Assembly (NCBI RefSeq): GCF_021043365.1
Contig: NZ_JAJNDU010000001.1
Coordinates: 1,574,164 to 1,638,163 of the forward strand
Direction: 5' to 3'
Length of the DNA stretch: 64,000 nt
From: Sphingomonas sp. IC-11
GTDB lineage: Bacteria > Pseudomonadota > Alphaproteobacteria > Sphingomonadales > Sphingomonadaceae
Made by a program: the position numbers and the translations under genes
Notes under the pieces: generated by a model
What the model was told of the DNA's origin: nothing
Databases searched by the model: none
What the model saw: the letters and a program-made list of their open reading frames with translations, nothing else
In this document: positions 27,716 through 36,470 of the stretch, in pieces
Layout of the letters: each line of letters opens with the position of its first letter
Position numbering within the stretch: the stretch's first letter is position 1

Positions 27716-28005
27716 CGCGGGGCTTTCACAAACCGGCGCAGCAGCTGTCCCCGCCATGGCCAGACGCCTGAATGATAGTTCCAGAAGAACCAGCCGAACA
27801 ACAGGCACGCCAAAAGCGCCGGCAAGGCCATAGGATCACCCTGCGCCTTCATCGTGCGGTAGAATTCAAGATCAACGGCCCAGCGCAATCGCTCCGTTCC
27901 TCCGCCCGCGATCCCGTAGAGATTGTCGTGGCGGCGGCAGCCAATGTTACGATTGTATTTGCGATGGTCCAAGAAAAGGCAGTAATTCCGTTCCCGCTCG
28001 GCCAT
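27712..28005 (-). CDS. Small membrane protein with a phospholipase-A2-like motif
   Basis: A 97-residue protein. Residues 23-31 read C-x2-H-D-x2-Y-G (Cys23, His26, Asp27, Tyr30), and 45-52 read D-x2-F-x3-M (Asp45, Phe48). This spacing, with Tyr four residues after His and Cys three before it, and a second Asp-x2-Phe, is the catalytic outline of phospholipase A2 (HD..Y and AD..F, as in parvoviral and bacterial forms). A single hydrophobic helix spans about 59-76, and the tail is basic. No signal peptide is seen. It is translationally coupled to kdsA (ATGA) and starts 21 bases from the divergent membrane hydrolase. Family membership is inferred from motif only; it could be another conserved small protein. 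Confidence 0.65.
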   Translation of the reverse strand: MAERERNYCLFLDHRKYNRNIGCRRHDNLYGIAGGGTERLRWAVDLEFYRTMKAQGDPMALPALLACLLFGWFFWNYHSGVWPWRGQLLRRFVKAPR

Positions 28006-28026
28006 TCCATCGTGTAGGCAGTGGGC

Positions 28027-29151
28027 ATGGCGGGGTTCAAGCGGAAAGTCTTCTATGTCGGCGGCTTCGATCCGCGCGGCGTCCGCTTCTATCACGCGCT
28101 CGCTGCGGAACAGCTGGACCGATACGGCAAGCTGACCGGAGAGCCAGCGACAATATCCACTCGTCGCAATGCCGGGCCGTTTCGCACGGATTGGTCCATC
28201 CTCAATCCAGCGCAGGGCGTCTCCACCGAATACAGCTTCCTTCGCTGGGACGATATCGTCCGCAAGGCCTGGATCCGAAATCCTCTGTCGCTTGGGCTGC
28301 GGGCGTGGCGTGCCTATCGCGCGAACATCAGGCATCTCGATTTCGAAACCGGGAAAAAGCTGGGCAAAGGCCCGCTCATCACGCTGTTCTACCCGCCGAT
28401 CCTTTCCATCGCGCTCCCGCTATTGCTCACTCTCCTGATTGGCGGCGTGGCTGCCATCTGGTTGCCGACGGCTGTCGCTTTCCTCATCGGCCTGGTCGCC
28501 GCCATCGCCATTTCAGCGCCGCTTCTGAAGAAATGGCATGCTCCCTGGTTGTTGCGGTTCTTCGTTTTCAACAGCGAGCTCGGCGGGGGCGAAGCGCACC
28601 CGGAAATAGAAGCACGGCTAGACAATTTCGCGAAAGAGATCTCCGCCAGCTTCGATGATCCCTGGGATGAAATCATCCTCCTCACCCACAGCAATGGGTC
28701 GATCCTGTCGGTGCCGCTGATGGTGCGCCTGCTTGATCGCTGCGGCGGGACGATGCCTCCCAATTTCGCCCTGGTCACCATGGGCCATTGTATCCCATTG
28801 GTGGCATGTCGGCGCGACGCCACGCGTTTTCACGATCAACTACGCCGCCTTGCCCAGTCGGACTTCCGCTGGATCGACATCGGTTCGCCCCCGGACGGCG
28901 CGGCATATTTTGGGGTGAACCCGATGGCGATCGTGGCACCCGATCCCCGGCCCCGGATGGAACTGCTCAGCCCCCGCTTTCACCTGTTCTATGATCCCCA
29001 CACCTATCACAGGGGATATGCGAACAAATATGAGATCCACTTCGACTATCTGCGGATGGGCGATCGGCGCTCCCCGCTCGACTTCCCGAGCCTGATGACG
29101 GCGGCACGGCCGATTGACGCGTCCATTGCCGAGTTCCGGGCTATTCAATGA
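28027..29151 (+). CDS. Membrane protein with alpha/beta-hydrolase-like motif
   Basis: A protein of 374 residues that I cannot place in a named family. Residues about 120-165 form two hydrophobic helices (ILSIALPLLLTLLIGGVAAIW; AVAFLIGLVAAIAISAPLL). The later part has ILLTHSNGSILSVPL, resembling a serine-hydrolase nucleophile elbow (x-H-S-x-G) with Thr instead of the first Gly, and His-rich segments (FYDPHTYHRGY) that could supply a catalytic His. It starts with VFYVGGFDPRGVRFYH. The ATG at 28027 is chosen over a GTG at 28021. Its stop overlaps the P450 start (ATGA at 29148-29151), so the two are coupled. Confidence 0.75.
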   Translation: MAGFKRKVFYVGGFDPRGVRFYHALAAEQLDRYGKLTGEPATISTRRNAGPFRTDWSILNPAQGVSTEYSFLRWDDIVRKAWIRNPLSLGLRAWRAYRANIRHLDFETGKKLGKGPLITLFYPPILSIALPLLLTLLIGGVAAIWLPTAVAFLIGLVAAIAISAPLLKKWHAPWLLRFFVFNSELGGGEAHPEIEARLDNFAKEISASFDDPWDEIILLTHSNGSILSVPLMVRLLDRCGGTMPPNFALVTMGHCIPLVACRRDATRFHDQLRRLAQSDFRWIDIGSPPDGAAYFGVNPMAIVAPDPRPRMELLSPRFHLFYDPHTYHRGYANKYEIHFDYLRMGDRRSPLDFPSLMTAARPIDASIAEFRAIQ

Positions 29152-30545
29152 GCCTGCCAAACATCGGCGGAGAGCATGTGGACGGCCTCTTCGTTCCGCC
29201 CTTCCCCGACCCGCATCCGAAAAAGTCCTCGTTGTTCTGGCGGTTCGTCCGAGGTTGGAATTCGTGGATCCATGTGCTCTTCGAAAAGAGCTACACGATG
29301 AAGATGGGCGAGATCCGGACACCGGGTCTCCACATGTACATCGCCAACGAACTGCCGCTGGTGAAGCGGATCATGAACGACTGGCGCGGCTTTCCGAAGC
29401 ACCACCTGCTCGTTCGAACGCTCGGCCCGGCGATCGGCAACAGCGTGTTCTCGGCCAACGGCGATGATTGGGCGACCCAGCGGGAGATGATCAACCCCGC
29501 CTTCCAACAGGCCGCCCTTGGTCGCACCTTGCCGATGATGCGAGATGCCGCCGATGCGCTGGTCGAACGTGTCCGGCGGTCGGATCTTGACCGTCCAATC
29601 GACGTCGATCCACTCATGACACACGTCGCCGCCGACGTGATCTTTCGGACGCTATTCTCCTCACCCCTCAGCGAGGGTGATGCGCGGCGGATCCACGACG
29701 CTTTCAATCGCTTTCAGCGGCACGCCCAATCCGCATCGATGCTCCGCTTCTATCGAATGCCAACCTTGGGCTTCTTCCATCGCTCGCGCCGCGCCGCCGC
29801 CGATATCCATGGCGTGTTCGCACACATCGTACAGCGGCGGCTCGACGCCTACCGCGCGACCGGCGACCTCGGACCGTCCGACATTCTCGCATCCTTGATG
29901 GAGGCGCGGCATCCGAAGACCGGGGCGCCATTTTCGTTCACGGATCTGATGGGGCAAGTCTCGACGATTTTCCTCGCCGGGCACGAAACGTCGGCGAGCG
30001 CGCTCAGCTGGGCATTGTACTGCCTCGCGGAAGAGGCCGAGTCGCAACGGATCGCGCGCGACGAGGTATTGTTCGTCGCCGGAACTAGGCCAATCCAGGC
30101 CGAAATGATCCGCCGGATGCCCATCATTCGGAACGTCTTCCGCGAAACGCTTCGGCTTTATCCCCCCGTGGCGTTCATGCCGCGGGAGGTCAGCTGCCCC
30201 ACGCAGATGCGCGACAAGCAACTCGCGCCGGGCGCGATGGTCGTTGTCTCCCCATGGCTGATCCAGCGCAATCCGGAGCACTGGCGCTGCCCCCACGCCT
30301 TCCATCCCGCCCGCTTCGATGATCCCGATGCGAAAACCAAGAGTCGTGAGGCATGGCTGCCGTTCGGCGCCGGTCCGCGGATCTGCGTCGGTGCGGGCTT
30401 CGCGACCCAAGAGGCCGCGGTCGTACTCGCCACCCTGCTCAGGACGTTCACGATCCGCGCCGTTCCGGGCGAGATACCAGAGCCGGTAAGCCGCTTGACC
30501 TTGAGGCCAAAGCGCGGGGTTAAGCTGTACTTTTCCCTTCGATAG
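29148..30545 (+). CDS. Cytochrome P450
   Basis: A complete 465-residue P450 with the I-helix AGHETS (about 277-282), the K-helix ETLR (Glu333, Arg336), the meander with FHPARF, and the heme loop FGAGPRICVGAGFA (thiolate Cys about 413). It has no membrane anchor and needs separate redox partners, none of which are nearby. P450s hydroxylate lipids, terpenes and similar hydrophobic substrates. Coupling to the membrane hydrolase-like gene and closeness to kdsA suggest it acts on a lipid linked to capsule assembly, but the substrate is unknown. It is convergent with the GGDEF-EAL gene. Confidence 0.93.
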   Translation: MSLPNIGGEHVDGLFVPPFPDPHPKKSSLFWRFVRGWNSWIHVLFEKSYTMKMGEIRTPGLHMYIANELPLVKRIMNDWRGFPKHHLLVRTLGPAIGNSVFSANGDDWATQREMINPAFQQAALGRTLPMMRDAADALVERVRRSDLDRPIDVDPLMTHVAADVIFRTLFSSPLSEGDARRIHDAFNRFQRHAQSASMLRFYRMPTLGFFHRSRRAAADIHGVFAHIVQRRLDAYRATGDLGPSDILASLMEARHPKTGAPFSFTDLMGQVSTIFLAGHETSASALSWALYCLAEEAESQRIARDEVLFVAGTRPIQAEMIRRMPIIRNVFRETLRLYPPVAFMPREVSCPTQMRDKQLAPGAMVVVSPWLIQRNPEHWRCPHAFHPARFDDPDAKTKSREAWLPFGAGPRICVGAGFATQEAAVVLATLLRTFTIRAVPGEIPEPVSRLTLRPKRGVKLYFSLR

Positions 30546-30605
30546 CGCCCGCCGAAGGCCCGGAGCGGTCGACTTAAAGGCCGCGTCGACGACCTCCCAC
30601 CCGCC

Positions 30606-32474
30606 TCAGGCCACCTCATCCGCCATCGATCCCACCAGTCCGCCCGGCCGATCAACAAAGCCGGCGTTTGCGAGCGCTTGCGCGTCATTGGCCCCGATTG
30701 GATGTGAGAAAAGGAAACCTTGCAAGTGGCTTGCCCCCGCCGCGCGGAGCAACGCAACCTGCCCCCTCGTCTCCACTCCTTCGGCAATCACCTCGAGGCT
30801 CAGGGCTCTACCGAGCTGAACTATGGAGCGAACAATTGCCGCAGACTCGCGCTCCCTTTCCAAGCCATCGATGAAGCTGCGCTCGATCTTGAGGCCATCC
30901 AGTGCAAACTTGCGCAGGTTGTCCAGACTAGAATAGCCGGTTCCGAAATCGTCGAGCACGACCCGGAACCCCATTTGGCGCAGCTTGTAGAGCGTATCCG
31001 CGGCACGCTCCGCGTCATCGAAAATGGCTGTCTCCGTAATCTCGATCTGCAGGCGCTGCGGATCTATGCCCGCTCGCTGCACCCTCTCCACGATGTTTCC
31101 GACGAAGTTCTGGCGTCGAAACTGCCGCGGCGAGAAGTTCACCGAAACATATTGTTCCGGCCAGCCTTTCGCCGCTTCAAGGGATTGGATCAGCGCCCAG
31201 TCGCCAAGTTCATGGATGAGGTCGGTTTCCTCCGCGATAGGAATGAACGTGCCGGGACTAATCGGGCCGAACTCATCCGTGTACCAGCGCATCAGCGCTT
31301 CGAACCCGACAATCTCATATGATCCATTCGCTACGATGGGCTGGAACAGCATCGTCAATTCACCGCGAGCGATGGCCCGGCCCAGACCACTTTCCACGGC
31401 TCGGCGGACGCGGATGCCCTCGTCCATCCGCGGTTCGAACAGCCGTGCCAGGTTCCGCCCGCTGCGCTTTGCATCGTTGAGAGCGAGATCCGCTTGCCGC
31501 ATCAGATCGACAGGATCGCGGGCACCGCTTTCGGGCGCCACCACCACCCCGGCAGAGGCAGACACCTGCACCTTGTGACCGAGAACCCGCATCGACGCAC
31601 CGGTTGCCACCACCATCCGTTCGCACACCATGGCGGCGGCCTCATCGCCAGCGGCATCGAACAATAGGCCGAATTCGTCTCCGGCTAGCCGGGCCACCAT
31701 CCCGCCCTCGGGGATGACAGACCTTAAGGTGCGGCATGTCTGGCGAATGACTTCATCGCCGGCCAAATGGCCGAGCGAGTCGTTGATCAACTTGAACCGG
31801 TCGAGGTCCAGCGCGGCGACAGCAAACATCCCGGGCTGGCGGCCGCGCTCCCCCAGAGCGCGCAAGAAGGCAAGGCGGTTGGGCGCATCGGTCAGCGTAT
31901 CGTAGCTGGCAAGATGACGCGCGCGGCCCTCGTTCGTAGCAAGCTCCGCAACATGCTGTTCAAGCGCAGCGACCTGAAGCGAGAGCGCTGTTCGTGCCGC
32001 CGCCAGCTCGCGGTCGATCTCCCACCGTCGGCTCAAAGCCCGCGTGATTTGAACGATCTCCGCGCTCTCGGTGGGGCCGACGAGATAGAAGATCTTGTCG
32101 GGTGGTCCGGCGAGGGTTTGAAGTTCTGGAGGTGAAAGGCGTCGATCGTTGGCGACCAGTACCAGATTGATGGATGGGTCGAGTTCACGAATTCGCCCCA
32201 CCCACTCCTTCACATCCAGATCAGCCGATACACCGACAAACGCCACGGCAAAGGGCGAGTCCGTTACAACCGACCGCTGAACTTCTTCCACGGCGCTATC
32301 GCCTACAACGTGAAAAACGCATTCGAGGCTAACAAGATCGACCCCAGGCTCTTCGCCACTCAGTGCTTCGCCATCAAGGCAATCTTCAGGGTCCACGTCA
32401 CCTGACAGAATTCGAAAACTGCGTTGGTAAGCATCATGGTTCGCCGGATCTTGATCCATGATGAGCAGCCGCAT
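30606..32474 (-). CDS. GGDEF-EAL c-di-GMP protein with degenerate receiver domain
   Basis: A 622-residue protein. Residues 1-160 have the outline of a response-regulator receiver but lack the phospho-accepting Asp (FVGVSADL where relatives have FVDVRMPP) and the conserved Lys (LVGP for K-P). The GGDEF domain carries AGDEF (about 264-268) and so may be weak or regulatory. The EAL domain looks intact: FEALMRW (about 391), ITETAIFDD, LDDFGTGYSSL, KIERSFIDG and EVIAEGVET. Net phosphodiesterase activity is likely. The ATG at 32474 with AAGGA 7 bases upstream is preferred to a GTG at 32489. It lies beside the capsule locus and may tune it. Confidence 0.9.
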   Translation of the reverse strand: MRLLIMDQDPANHDAYQRSFRILSGDVDPEDCLDGEALSGEEPGVDLVSLECVFHVVGDSAVEEVQRSVVTDSPFAVAFVGVSADLDVKEWVGRIRELDPSINLVLVANDRRLSPPELQTLAGPPDKIFYLVGPTESAEIVQITRALSRRWEIDRELAAARTALSLQVAALEQHVAELATNEGRARHLASYDTLTDAPNRLAFLRALGERGRQPGMFAVAALDLDRFKLINDSLGHLAGDEVIRQTCRTLRSVIPEGGMVARLAGDEFGLLFDAAGDEAAAMVCERMVVATGASMRVLGHKVQVSASAGVVVAPESGARDPVDLMRQADLALNDAKRSGRNLARLFEPRMDEGIRVRRAVESGLGRAIARGELTMLFQPIVANGSYEIVGFEALMRWYTDEFGPISPGTFIPIAEETDLIHELGDWALIQSLEAAKGWPEQYVSVNFSPRQFRRQNFVGNIVERVQRAGIDPQRLQIEITETAIFDDAERAADTLYKLRQMGFRVVLDDFGTGYSSLDNLRKFALDGLKIERSFIDGLERERESAAIVRSIVQLGRALSLEVIAEGVETRGQVALLRAAGASHLQGFLFSHPIGANDAQALANAGFVDRPGGLVGSMADEVA

Positions 32475-32572
32475 CGACGTTCCTTTCACCTACCGGTACG
32501 AAGACGTCCTCAACTGCTTACCCAAAAGTAACGGAACACAGTTAACGTTCGAAAAACGATCCTTGCATGCCC

Positions 32573-33466
32573 TCAACGGCCTTCCAGTGCCTGTTGCCCC
32601 AGAACAATTGCTCCCAGCGGACCGGCATTGTGGCCGAGCGCCGGCGGTACGATGAACGTGTCGACATCCTCAATATCAGGGATTGCGACATAGCCGTTCA
32701 AGGAACGCCGAAATGCCTGCCTGATCCGCGGAAAGAGGAACTGGCTGCCGACCATCACCCCACCACCCATCACGATCCGTCGCGGCACACCGGTCAGGGT
32801 GATCGTGTGCAGAAGTTGCGCAAGCGCGTGCACGACCCCTTCCCAAGCCGGATGGTCGGGCGGCAGATCCTGTCCCTTCACGCCGGTTCGCGCAGCGATC
32901 GCCGGTCCCGACGCAAGCCCCTCGATACAGGAGCCGTGAAATGGGCATACCCCCGTCCAATCGTCACCGTTCGACCGCTGCGGCCGTATATGGCCGAGTT
33001 CACTATGCGTCAGGCCGTCGACGGGCCGCCCATGGCCGATCAAGCCCACGCCGATCCCGGTCCCGACCGTTACATAGGCTAGGTCCGCAAGTCCTGCCGC
33101 AGCTCCCCAGCGCGCCTCGCCCAGCGCCGCTCCAACGACGTCACTGTGGAAACCGGCCGGGACGCCGTACCGTGCCCCTAACCGTTTGGCGACGTCGGTG
33201 CCTGCCCAACCCGGCTTGGGCGTCGAGGTGATGAAACCGTAATCTGCCGCGCTCGGGTTGATCGACACCGGTCCGAAACTGGCAATGCCCAAGGCGGCAA
33301 ACCCTTGCCATTGATCAATCGCCCGCTCTGCCGCAGCCAGTGTCTCCTCGGGGGAAGTCGTCGGAATCTCCACCCGTTCGTGGATCGCGTCCGGTCCCTG
33401 CGCCAGGATAACCACGCACTTCGTTCCGCCGAGTTCGATCCCGGCAATCAGCGGGTCCTCAGTCAT
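32573..33466 (-). CDS. ROK-family sugar kinase (fructokinase-like)
   Basis: A 297-residue ROK kinase. The N-terminal phosphate loop is IAGIELGGTKCVV, the ATP-binding segment is TVGTGIGVGLIGHGRPVDG, the zinc-binding region is CPFHGSCIEGLASGPAI, and VMGGGVM lies near the C-terminus. The CPFHGSCIEG variant is typical of ROK fructokinases. It starts directly after the marR stop with no gap, so it is cotranscribed with marR. Its link to tyrosine catabolism is unclear; a capsule-sugar role is possible but unsupported. Confidence 0.87.
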   Translation of the reverse strand: MTEDPLIAGIELGGTKCVVILAQGPDAIHERVEIPTTSPEETLAAAERAIDQWQGFAALGIASFGPVSINPSAADYGFITSTPKPGWAGTDVAKRLGARYGVPAGFHSDVVGAALGEARWGAAAGLADLAYVTVGTGIGVGLIGHGRPVDGLTHSELGHIRPQRSNGDDWTGVCPFHGSCIEGLASGPAIAARTGVKGQDLPPDHPAWEGVVHALAQLLHTITLTGVPRRIVMGGGVMVGSQFLFPRIRQAFRRSLNGYVAIPDIEDVDTFIVPPALGHNAGPLGAIVLGQQALEGR

Positions 33467-33907
33467 TCAGGCCTCCAATGCTGCAGCGTCGATCCGCCGC
33501 AGCATGGCGACAAACCCATCCAGTTCCTGTTGTGTAAACCGCGAGAAGATCTTGCTTTCCAGCTCCAGCGCCTTCGGAGCGACACTCGCGTAGAGGTCCC
33601 GCCCCGCCGGGGTAAGCGACAAGTGATGAGAGCGCTTGTCTCCCGGGTTTGGCGCCCGGGCCAGAAGTCCCCGCTCAACCAGAGCAATCGCGGCGCGGCT
33701 GACCGTCACCTTATCCATTCGCGTGCGCTCGCCGATGTCCGCCTGGGTGACCGCTTCCACCTCCGCGATGACTGCAATCAGCCGCCACTCAGGAATGGTC
33801 AGACCAAAGAGCGATTCGTAAATTCGCGCGATCCGGTCGCTGACGAGATTGGACGTAATCGACAACCGATACGGCAGGAACCGGTCGAGCACGAGATGGT
33901 TCGTCAT
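33467..33907 (-). CDS. MarR-family transcriptional regulator
   Basis: A 146-residue winged-helix repressor: LTIPEWRLIAVIAEVEAVTQADIGERTRMDKVTVSRAAIALVERGLL is the recognition-helix region and DKRSHHLSLTPAGRDLY the wing. It is divergent from hppD, and the 77-base spacer contains two matching palindromes, so it most likely represses hppD-hmgA and itself. The inducer is probably an aromatic acid such as homogentisate or 4-hydroxyphenylpyruvate, by analogy with other regulators of this pathway. The ATG at 33907 starts the conserved N-terminus. Confidence 0.9.
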   Translation of the reverse strand: MTNHLVLDRFLPYRLSITSNLVSDRIARIYESLFGLTIPEWRLIAVIAEVEAVTQADIGERTRMDKVTVSRAAIALVERGLLARAPNPGDKRSHHLSLTPAGRDLYASVAPKALELESKIFSRFTQQELDGFVAMLRRIDAAALEA

Positions 33908-33916
33908 GCCGCAGTG

Positions 33917-33930
33917 GTAGCATTTGACAC
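33917..33930 (+). promoter_or_regulatory. MarR operator O1, containing the hppD -35 hexamer
   Basis: GTAGCATTTGACAC fits GTAnCAnnTGnYAC, a 14-base near-palindrome (one mismatch). It contains TTGACA (33924-33929), a perfect -35, with GATCAT (33947-33952, 4 of 6) after 17 bases as the -10 for hppD. A repressor here would block RNA polymerase. Confidence 0.6.
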
Positions 33931-33953
33931 GAATGCCTCAACCCGCGATCATA

Positions 33954-33967
33954 GTATCAAATGTTAC
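33954..33967 (+). promoter_or_regulatory. MarR operator O2
   Basis: GTATCAAATGTTAC is a palindrome of form GTAnCAnnTGnTAC. Read on the other strand it is GTAACATTTGATAC, nearly identical to O1. Its centre is 37 bases from that of O1, and it covers the predicted hppD transcription start. Confidence 0.6.
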
Positions 33968-33984
33968 TGGATGAGGATCCACTC

Positions 33985-35022
33985 ATGTCGACCGACAATC
34001 CCCTGGGCCTCAACGGCTTTGAATTCGTGGAATTTACCTCGCCCGATCCCGAGGCGATGGCGAAGCAGTTCGAGCAGCTCGGCTTCGTGCCGACGCACCG
34101 TCACCCGACGAAGAACATCACCCGCTACAAGCAGGGCCGAATCAACCTGATGCTGAACCGCGACGAAGCGGGACGGGTGAAGCAGTTCCGCAACGAGCAT
34201 GGCGCCTCCGCCAGCGCGATGGCGTTCCGCGTCGCCGATCCGAAGAAGGCGCTCGAATGGGCGCTCGCCAACGGCGGCAAGCCGACCGAGGAAGACGACA
34301 CCGTCATCATGGGGATCGGCGGATCCTACCTTTATTTCATCCAGGACGGCATCGACCTGTATGAAAATTGGGCCGAGTTCGCCGGCTGGCGCGAGGCCGA
34401 GGCAAAGAACAACGTCGGGCTCGACCTCCTCGATCACCTCACCCACAACGTTCGCCGCGGCCAGATGCAGGTGTGGAGCCAGTTCTACCGCACGCTCTTC
34501 AACTTCGAGGAGCAGAAGTATTTCGACATCAAGGGCAAGGCGACCGGCCTGTTCAGCCAGGCGATGATCGCACCGGACAAGGCGATCCGCATCCCGCTGA
34601 ACGAAAGCCAGGACGACAATTCGCAGATCGAGGAATTCATCCGCGAATATCAGGGCGAAGGCATTCAGCACCTCGCACTGACCACGGACGACATCTACGA
34701 CACGGTCGAGCGCCTGCGCGCCCGCGGCGTGAAGCTGCAGGACACGATCGAGACCTATTACGAATTGGTCGACAAGCGCGTGCCCGGCCACGGCGAGGAC
34801 CTCGAGCGGCTCCGTAAGAACCGCATCCTGATCGACGGCTCGGTCGAGAATAACGAGGGCATCCTGCTGCAGATCTTCACCGAGAACATGTTCGGCCCGA
34901 TCTTCTTCGAGATCATCCAGCGCAAGGGCAACGAAGGCTTCGGCAACGGCAACTTCCAGGCGCTGTTCGAAAGCATCGAGTTAGATCAGATCCGTCGGGG
35001 CGTGATCAAGGTCGATGCGTAA
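33985..35022 (+). CDS. hppD: 4-hydroxyphenylpyruvate dioxygenase
   Basis: A 345-residue Fe(II) dioxygenase that turns 4-hydroxyphenylpyruvate into homogentisate. It has the two-domain vicinal-oxygen-chelate fold: [15 protein letters not shown] starts domain 1 and LLDHLTHNV (first Fe ligand His) starts domain 2. The second ligand His is in [12 protein letters not shown] and the ligand Glu in [26 protein letters not shown]. The ATG at 33985 has GAGGA 7 bases upstream; an in-frame ATG at 33961 lies inside the operator and is less likely. Codon use is much more G/C-ending than in the genes to the left. Confidence 0.96.
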   Translation: MSTDNPLGLNGFEFVEFTSPDPEAMAKQFEQLGFVPTHRHPTKNITRYKQGRINLMLNRDEAGRVKQFRNEHGASASAMAFRVADPKKALEWALANGGKPTEEDDTVIMGIGGSYLYFIQDGIDLYENWAEFAGWREAEAKNNVGLDLLDHLTHNVRRGQMQVWSQFYRTLFNFEEQKYFDIKGKATGLFSQAMIAPDKAIRIPLNESQDDNSQIEEFIREYQGEGIQHLALTTDDIYDTVERLRARGVKLQDTIETYYELVDKRVPGHGEDLERLRKNRILIDGSVENNEGILLQIFTENMFGPIFFEIIQRKGNEGFGNGNFQALFESIELDQIRRGVIKVDA

Positions 35023-35078
35023 GCATCGGCCGAATGCGAGCGCGGCGGCGCTCGAGCCCCACCGGCCAGCGCGACAAA

Positions 35079-35121
35079 GCCGGCGCACAAGGCGCGGCTT
35101 TGCCGCGTCTGACGCGCCGGC
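35079..35121 (+). repeat. Intergenic nested hairpin between hppD and hmgA
   Basis: GCCGGCGC (35079-35086) pairs with GCGCCGGC (35114-35121), and inside it CGCGGC-TTT-GCCGCG forms a second stem (35093-35107). The 155-base hppD-hmgA spacer holds nothing else recognisable. It could attenuate hmgA or stabilise hppD mRNA. Confidence 0.5.
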
Positions 35122-35177
35122 GAGCCACCAGATGCACCACCCCTGACTACCCGAAACAGAACCAGCCCGAGGTGAGG

Positions 35178-36470
35178 ATGCCGACCGACACTGCCACCCC
35201 AGCCTACACTCCCGGCTTCGGCAATCACGTCGCGACCGAGGCCGTGTCGGGCGCCCTCCCCATCGGCCGCAACTCGCCGCAGAAGCCGCCCTTCGGCCTC
35301 TACGCGGAGCAGCTCTCCGGCACCGCGTTCACCGCGCCGCGCCACGAGAACCGTCGCTCCTGGCTGTATCGCCTGCGCCCTTCCGCCGAGCATCCGCCCT
35401 TTACGCGCTACGAAGGCGCTGCACGCTTCGCGCCCGGCACCGTCAAGGAACCACTCGCGCCCAATCGCCTGCGCTGGGATCCGGACGCCGGTGACACCGA
35501 CGTCGACCTCATCGACGGCATGACGACGATGCTTGCCAATCGCGACCCCGCCGATCTCGAAGGCGTCGCGATCCACCTCTACGCCGCCGATCGCGACATG
35601 GAGAACCGCGTCTTCGTCGATGCCGACGGCGAATTGCTGTTCGTGCCGCAGGAAGGCCGGCTGGCGCTCTTGACGGAGCTTGGCCGGATCGACATCGCTC
35701 CGGGCCAGATCGCGCTGGTGCCGCGCGGCGTGCGCTTCCGCGCGCTGCTACCGGACGGCTCCGCGCGCGGCTATGCGCTGGAAAACCATGGCGCCATGTT
35801 CCGCCTGCCCGATCTCGGTCCGATCGGTGCCAATGGCCTCGCCAATCCGCGCGATTTCGAAACGCCGAACGCCTGGTTCGAGGATCGCGACGAACGTATC
35901 GAGGTGATCCAGAAGTATCTCGGCAGCCTGTGGCGCACGGAGCTGCATCACTCCCCGCTCGATGTCGTCGCCTGGCACGGCAATCTCGCGCCGTGGCGCT
36001 ATGATCTGGCGCATTTCAACGCCATCAACACCGTCAGCTTCGACCATCCCGATCCGTCGATCTTCACCGTGCTGACCTCGCCCAGCGACGTGCCGGGCCG
36101 AGCCAACGCCGATTTCGTGATCTTCCCGCCGCGCTGGATGGTGGCGGAGGACACGTTCCGCCCCCCCTGGTTCCACCGCAACATCATGTCCGAGGCGATG
36201 GGCCTCATCACCGGCGCCTATGACGCCAAGGCGGAAGGTTTCCGCCCCGGCGGCCTGTCACTCCACAATCTGCTGAGCGGCCACGGGCCCGACAAGGCGA
36301 CGTGGGACGCCGCGTCCAACGCCGATCTGAAGCCGCACAAGATCGGCGGCACCATGGCCTTCATGCTGGAAAGCTGCTGGCCCTATCGCCCCACCAAGTT
36401 CGCGCTGGAGCATGCCCAGCCCGATTACGACGCCTGCTGGGCCGACTTCCCCAAGGCGAAGCTGCCCTGA
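35178..36470 (+). CDS. hmgA: Homogentisate 1,2-dioxygenase
   Basis: A 430-residue non-heme iron enzyme that opens the homogentisate ring to maleylacetoacetate. Family segments are [23 protein letters not shown] at the N-terminus, [41 protein letters not shown], and the iron-site region [16 protein letters not shown]. Length and start (ATG 35178, GGTGAGG just upstream) are normal. It follows hppD on the same strand, and its stop overlaps the start of a Rieske gene. Confidence 0.96.
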   Translation: MPTDTATPAYTPGFGNHVATEAVSGALPIGRNSPQKPPFGLYAEQLSGTAFTAPRHENRRSWLYRLRPSAEHPPFTRYEGAARFAPGTVKEPLAPNRLRWDPDAGDTDVDLIDGMTTMLANRDPADLEGVAIHLYAADRDMENRVFVDADGELLFVPQEGRLALLTELGRIDIAPGQIALVPRGVRFRALLPDGSARGYALENHGAMFRLPDLGPIGANGLANPRDFETPNAWFEDRDERIEVIQKYLGSLWRTELHHSPLDVVAWHGNLAPWRYDLAHFNAINTVSFDHPDPSIFTVLTSPSDVPGRANADFVIFPPRWMVAEDTFRPPWFHRNIMSEAMGLITGAYDAKAEGFRPGGLSLHNLLSGHGPDKATWDAASNADLKPHKIGGTMAFMLESCWPYRPTKFALEHAQPDYDACWADFPKAKLP

